Source: Corallium rubrum
Taxonomy: Eukaryota; Cnidaria; Anthozoa; Scleralcyonacea; Coralliidae
Assembly: GCA_964035015.1 (NCBI GenBank)
Contig: OZ036004.1
Location: forward strand, 9,972,576 to 10,036,575
Reading direction: 5' to 3'
DNA length: 64,000 nucleotides
Made by a program: the position numbers and the translations under genes. Numbering within the stretch: position 1 is the first letter of the stretch; each line of letters begins with the position of its first letter. Below the pieces are notes generated by a model that did no database searches, was not told the origin of the DNA, and saw nothing but the letters and a program-made list of their open reading frames with translations. Below, one piece after another: positions 59,868 to 64,000 of this stretch.

Positions 59868-61010
59868 GACTTTCTTCGATCAGGCCATGTTTGTTATTGA
59901 GCCCAACCTATCTGCAACCAGCGGATGTATTAGTAATTAGTAAAACAGCACTTAATATCTCAAACCAATCTCAAACAAATACTGTCGCCTCTGGCCATGG
60001 CCCTCTAAAAGTCTTTGTTTAAATATGTTTTAGGATTTCAGGATTAAAAATTGCTTTATATTTAAGATTAGGCTTGTTAACTGACACGTTTCGAGGGAAA
60101 ATTAAGATATAAGTTATATTAAACCCCAAAGCAAAAACAAAACATTGGATTTTTCGTAATACAAATAGTAACCATGACACGACTACACCTGTTTACACGT
60201 CCGAATGAGCTAGACCCTCCCCCCTCCCGAAATAACTCTGTCTCAGCTGTAGCACGTCACGGGCCTCTGATCCAAAAAGTTACCGTTCACGACCCAACGT
60301 TTCCACACTCCGATCTAGTGTCTTCATCTTCAGGGGCCGCGGAGGCGGGGGGGGGGGGGGGGTGCTTTAGCCCATGTCCACCGCATGTTAGGTAATGGTT
60401 TGCACGTATAAACTGCAACCCCGTACCCAGGGTCTTATCTCCGCTGGCCAGTGGGTACGAGGTTGGTATAAACTGCCGATTCAAAAATGTGGTAATTCGC
60501 AGTTATTTCTTGTATAGTCCAAAGCATCCATTCCTAAAGTAAAACGCGCCCAAACAACCCCAAAAAACTCAATTCATAAGAAAATGCACATCTTAATTCT
60601 TTTCACATATCATCTGCGAAGCGTGTAGGTTTAAAAATTATTAGAAACAGCTGAACACGGCATGATTTGATGATTTTGATCAGTGATGAAAAACTCTTTA
60701 CAATCTTCCCCCAAAATGCTGTACGTATGTTGTCAACATAAAAAAAAACAGTCCAAAATATGAAATTTTATAAACTTCTGAACTGACTGAAAATCACCGC
60801 TCAGAATGCAGGAAATGCCATTTGCGGGATTCCATATTTCAAAATTTTCCGGGGATGCATGTCCCGGACCCCCAAGAAAGCCTCGCGCCTACGGCGCTCG
60901 AGATCCGCTCCTGTTTAGCCCCTAACCCCCCTTGTATTTATACAGTCATGTATGGAGACTGTTATCTAGATATTGAAGAAACTAGTCTGTTTCGAAATAT
61001 CAAATAGCCA
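59868..61010. other. Upstream region of TBC1D30
   Basis: Presumed promoter and 5' UTR, but no TATA or clear initiator is seen. Contains G/C runs (about 60349-60361) and no recognised gene. Confidence 0.5.
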
Positions 61011-61013
61011 AAA

Positions 61014-61411
61014 GGCCCGGTCAAACGAGGATGAGAGTTGACGAGAGTCGATGAGAGTTGCAACTCTCGGTCGCGTTTGACCACCAACTCCCATCGACTC
61101 TCATGCACTCTTATCAACTCTCATCAACTTTGAGCTGGTTCAAATTTTAATGAGAGCTGATGAGAGTTTTTGCTCGTTTGACCGGTCATGAGAGCTGGCA
61201 TATGAGAGTTGATGAGAGTTTAGCGGCTAGAAAAGACTGTATTCGTGACTTTTCGTGACAAGAAAAGGCAAGAATGAATTTGTCCAGTACGAGATTGTAA
61301 AAATACGAACTTTGTTTACCTCGAAATTCGTTCCTAGTCTCCCTGCTACGCGCGGTAAATCCTTCAACTCTCAACTCTCATCAACTCTCATCCTCGTTTG
61401 ACCGGGCCTTC
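61014..61411. mobile_element. GATGAGAGTTG-word TIR element
   Basis: TIRs AGGCCCGGTCAAACGAGGAT and the inverse. The body reiterates GATGAGAGTTG and CAACTCTCATC at least ten times. Confidence 0.82.
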
Positions 61412-61442
61412 AGTACTATCATTCGACGTTCAGCTCCCAATT

Positions 61443-61516
61443 TACCTGTAGCTCAGTTGGTAGAGCATCGGACTAGTAAACCGAAGGTCGCGGGTTCGAA
61501 TCCCAGCTGGGCCAAG
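61443..61516 (+). ncRNA. tRNA-Thr-like pseudogene or SINE head
   Basis: TAGCTCAGTTGGTAGAGCAT (A box and intact D arm), anticodon loop CTAGTAA (AGT, Thr), GGTTCGAATCC (B box). The acceptor stem has about 4 mismatches and the T stem 2, so it is probably not a working tRNA. Both internal pol III promoter boxes are intact. Confidence 0.6.
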
Positions 61517-61657
61517 TAGAGTTTTCTCTACACCTTAATATTATTCTCCACCCGAGTTAATCATTTGAAATCGTTATTTATCAAGGCCGGCGAGAGGAGG
61601 GGGGGGGGGGGGGTGTACCTTGCAAGGGGCCTCGCGTCGCCCGTCGCGACGTCAATA

Positions 61658-62021
61658 GGGAGCTTAAGCAAGCTAGGACGGCAACGGCAATCTAAAGTTC
61701 AGTATCTAGCAGAAACCACGAATCATTTGCGTAGTATTGAATACATAAACTATGTTTTCCGACATTCAAAAGCTTCAGAGTTCTAAAAGGATTTTTGTCG
61801 CACAGTTTGAAGTCAAGCTCAACTAACAGGTTTCGCCGTTTCAAGAGTTACCGTCGTCCTGAAGACGTGAAAATGATCTGAATAACGTTGTATGTAGAAC
61901 GGGGACGGCGTAAGGATTACTCTTGGGGCTAAAAATTATTCATTTTCTTTGTTGTGTGAGGAAAAATCTATTGTATTAAGGACGTTGTCTTGACGTTCGC
62001 GTTGTATTTGCTTAAGCTCCC
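61658..62021. mobile_element. MITE (GGGAGCTTAAGCAA TIR)
   Basis: 364 bp, ends GGGAGCTTAAGCAAGC and TTGCTTAAGCTCCC, TA on each side; GACGGCAACGGCAA subterminal words. This terminus type is familiar from Harbinger-like MITEs. Confidence 0.78.
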
Positions 62022-62104
62022 TACTCACTAGTGACTGCTGTAATGCTGAAACTATTGTGTACCCAGGGTACCCCAACGACATACAAAAAAATTTCGATAG
62101 CGCA

Positions 62105-62570
62105 CAGCCCGTCTTACAATGTAACGTAATGTCTTATAATGTAAGAGCATGACGTCCTAGAATGTGGCGTAACGTCTTACAATGTAACGTAACGTCTTAT
62201 AATGTAGCGTAACGTCTTATAATGTAGTATAACGTCTTATATAGAGCATGACGTCCTAGAATGTGGCGTAACGTCTTATAATGTAACGTAACGTCTTACA
62301 ATGTAACGGAACGTCTTATAATGTAGCATAACGTCTTATAATGTAACGTAACGTCTTATAATAGAGTCTTATGACGTCCGTAGAATGTGGCGTATACGTC
62401 TTATAATGTAACGTAACGTCTTACAATGTAACGGAACGTCTTATAATGTAGCATAACGTCTTATAATGTAACGGAACGTCTTATAATGTAGCATAACGTC
62501 TTATAATGTAACGTAACGTCTTACAATGTAACGGAACGTCTTATAATGTAGCATAACGTCTGCATTGGCT
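62105..62570. repeat. 20-bp minisatellite with higher-order units
   Basis: About 22 units of AACGTCTTATAATGTAACGT; a variant (GAGCATGACGTCCTAGAATG then TGGCGT) recurs at about 62145, 62245 and 62365, giving a higher-order period of about 100-120 bp. Confidence 0.93.
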
Positions 62571-62630
62571 ATCGTGCATTCATACATTTCACGTAAATTT
62601 AGGGGAGGCGGCTTTTGCCCTCGCCGGCAC

Positions 62631-62901
62631 TCCAGGTGATCTGAAAACACGGAAAAGGACTGGGACTAGTTGTCAAATAGAAATCCATTTTTCGAATTAA
62701 ACTATTTAATATCTCGTGAAATATACTTTATTTTGTTCCCAAATTTAGCATAGACTTATCATTTTCAACACTGAACATAAATACAAAGTTTCAACCAGTT
62801 TGATAAAGGAAAATGAAAGAAATAAGTTATTCAATACAGCAAAATGGATTTCTATTAGGTTGCTAGTTCCAGGCCTTTCCCTCACGGTCAGATCACCTGG
62901 T
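62631..62901. mobile_element. MITE (CCAGGTGATCTGA TIR)
   Basis: 271 bp, ends CCAGGTGATCTGA and TCAGATCACCTGG; inner inverted pair AGAAATCCATTTTT and AAAATGGATTTCT. Confidence 0.82.
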
Positions 62902-62987
62902 GTTATTTATACAGATTATACTATAACCGCTGAAGGCGTAACGTTATCAGTGGTCTGAGTGAAGTCGGTCACTTCTTTGTACGGGAT

Positions 62988-63004
62988 CCCCCCCCCCCCC
63001 CCCC
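62988..63004. repeat. Poly-C tract
   Basis: C16-17 homopolymer; similar tracts at 38990, 47511, 52042, 53121 (G), 56876, 60349 (G) and 61601 (G). Confidence 0.9.
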
Positions 63005-63367
63005 TTTAACTTACTGAACAAGACGCAACAACATTACATGTTAGGTTTTTCGTTCTTGCTGTACAAGCTGATATTTATTATTCAACAGACAATTTAATCC
63101 AAATATCTCTTCTAGTAATAAGTATAAGTCTTGTCTTTTGGAAATTTATATATCTATATGGTAATTTATACATCTTCCAGTAATCCACACGCTCCTCTCC
63201 AGGTAGCAATATATTATATAGAGCATATTTCCAGCAATTTTGTGAAAACTCTACGGAGCGTTCCGCCCAAAAAGTGACCAAACAAAGATGGCGGAAATAT
63301 GAGTCTTTTCTCTCATGGTAGCGACCATGGGGGCATCCTATCTTAATTTCAGACAACCACGGGTAAC

Positions 63368-63620
63368 CAATAGGCGAGTTTCAGGGTGTTGCGCGCGCAT
63401 CATTTTTCAAAGAAACTGGCAAGCTCCACTCAAAGTAAATATACTGTTGAAGATAAACAAAGTATAGATACAGTTTCTGGATGTTTAACACTGTTATTCT
63501 GCTGTTGTTGGCTCGCTAGCAAGTCTGTTTGCCATTGCTTACTTTGTGGAGAGCCCGCCAAGAGCCCGCCAATTCCTTTGCAAAACGATGCGTGCGCAAC
63601 ACCCTGAAACTCGCCTATTG
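63368..63620. mobile_element. MITE with 34-bp TIR (CAATAGGCGAGTTTCAGGGT)
   Basis: 253 bp; nearly perfect 34-bp TIRs CAATAGGCGAGTTTCAGGGT followed by GTTGCGCGCGCATC, and the inverse. AAC on both sides could be the target duplication. Confidence 0.85.
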
Positions 63621-63838
63621 AACGCCGCCATCTTGGATTTTTTTGGAGGCAAACATTAGGCGTGTTTGTTAGCAAAGGTCTGGGTCTAGTACATTTGAAA
63701 TATCATAGGTAATTACGGCTGACATGTGGTTACCAAATTTTCCCGCCAATGCTGATCTCTGTGGTAGCGACCGCGGATCGTAATCCGCCCAATAGTGCCC
63801 TATATGTTTACTTGACTGTGGGCTCAGCCGCGCCTGCG

Positions 63839-63848
63839 GTATAAAAAG
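63839..63848 (+). promoter_or_regulatory. Possible TATA-type promoter
   Basis: GGTATAAAAAGG in a GC-richer stretch (CAGCCGCGCCTGCGG), 25 bases before ATGGAGGGAGTT, which opens a 28-codon ORF to 63951. Could be the start of a gene continuing right of the window, or chance. Confidence 0.2.
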
Positions 63849-64000
63849 GTCAGCGGTTACTACAATGGAGGGAGTTACTACAAGGACCAGTGAGCTCTAT
63901 ATATATAACTGGAGTGATATCTTTGTGGTGGAGAATGTGCGGGGCATGTAGACCTGAAGTACGTATAGTTTCAGTCTTCTACGCGATCTGGTCAAGTCTG

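Noticed and set aside
61443-61516. Functional tRNA-Thr(AGT)
   Set aside because: Acceptor and T-stem mismatches are too many; kept only as a tRNA-like SINE head or pseudogene.

Overview
The window is animal nuclear DNA. It carries two multi-exon protein genes with GT-AG introns, many retrotransposon and DNA-transposon remnants, and a very high load of micro- and minisatellites. The genes and the mix of repeats (5S-derived and tRNA-derived SINEs, a Penelope-like element, CR1/L2-like LINE tails, many TIR and foldback elements) suggest a marine invertebrate, possibly a cnidarian. I cannot fix the species from sequence alone.

Plus strand, 227-26441: the 3' part of HFM1 (MER3), the meiotic DNA helicase. 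I can trace 28 consecutive exons that stay in frame for 970 codons, from the end of helicase domain 2 (motif VI), through the winged-helix and Sec63 domains and a Cys/His motif, to the C-terminal acidic tail and stop. The 5' part lies left of the window.

Minus strand, 59867 down to 30379: a complete TBC1D30-type Rab GTPase-activating protein gene. Nine coding exons join in frame to 825 codons including the stop. The catalytic arginine and glutamine fingers are present. Intron 2 is about 21 kb and holds most of the repeats on the right side. The two genes are convergent, with about 3.9 kb between their stop codons. I see no functional link between them.

Everything else is repetitive or anonymous. 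The introns hold: tetra-, penta- and hexanucleotide arrays; a 2.7 kb TIR element inserted in a CAT-rich microsatellite (7873-10584); at least eight TTAA-bounded elements, several of which share an internal block; two copies of a 9-bp-TSD MITE; nested TAA-flanked elements (42995-44747); three 5S-rRNA-derived SINE copies; a truncated Penelope-like element with a GIY-YIG domain (about 25200-26188); three LINE 3' ends; an approximately 37-copy 80-bp minisatellite (48165-51745); and a 2.6 kb foldback structure (about 54630-57235). Right of TBC1D30 (59868-64000) there are only MITEs, a tRNA-like SINE head, a 20-bp minisatellite and a possible TATA-type promoter near the right edge.

Exon limits were derived by hand from reading frame, splice consensus and remembered family sequence. 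Repeat limits are approximate unless a terminal repeat and target duplication are stated.
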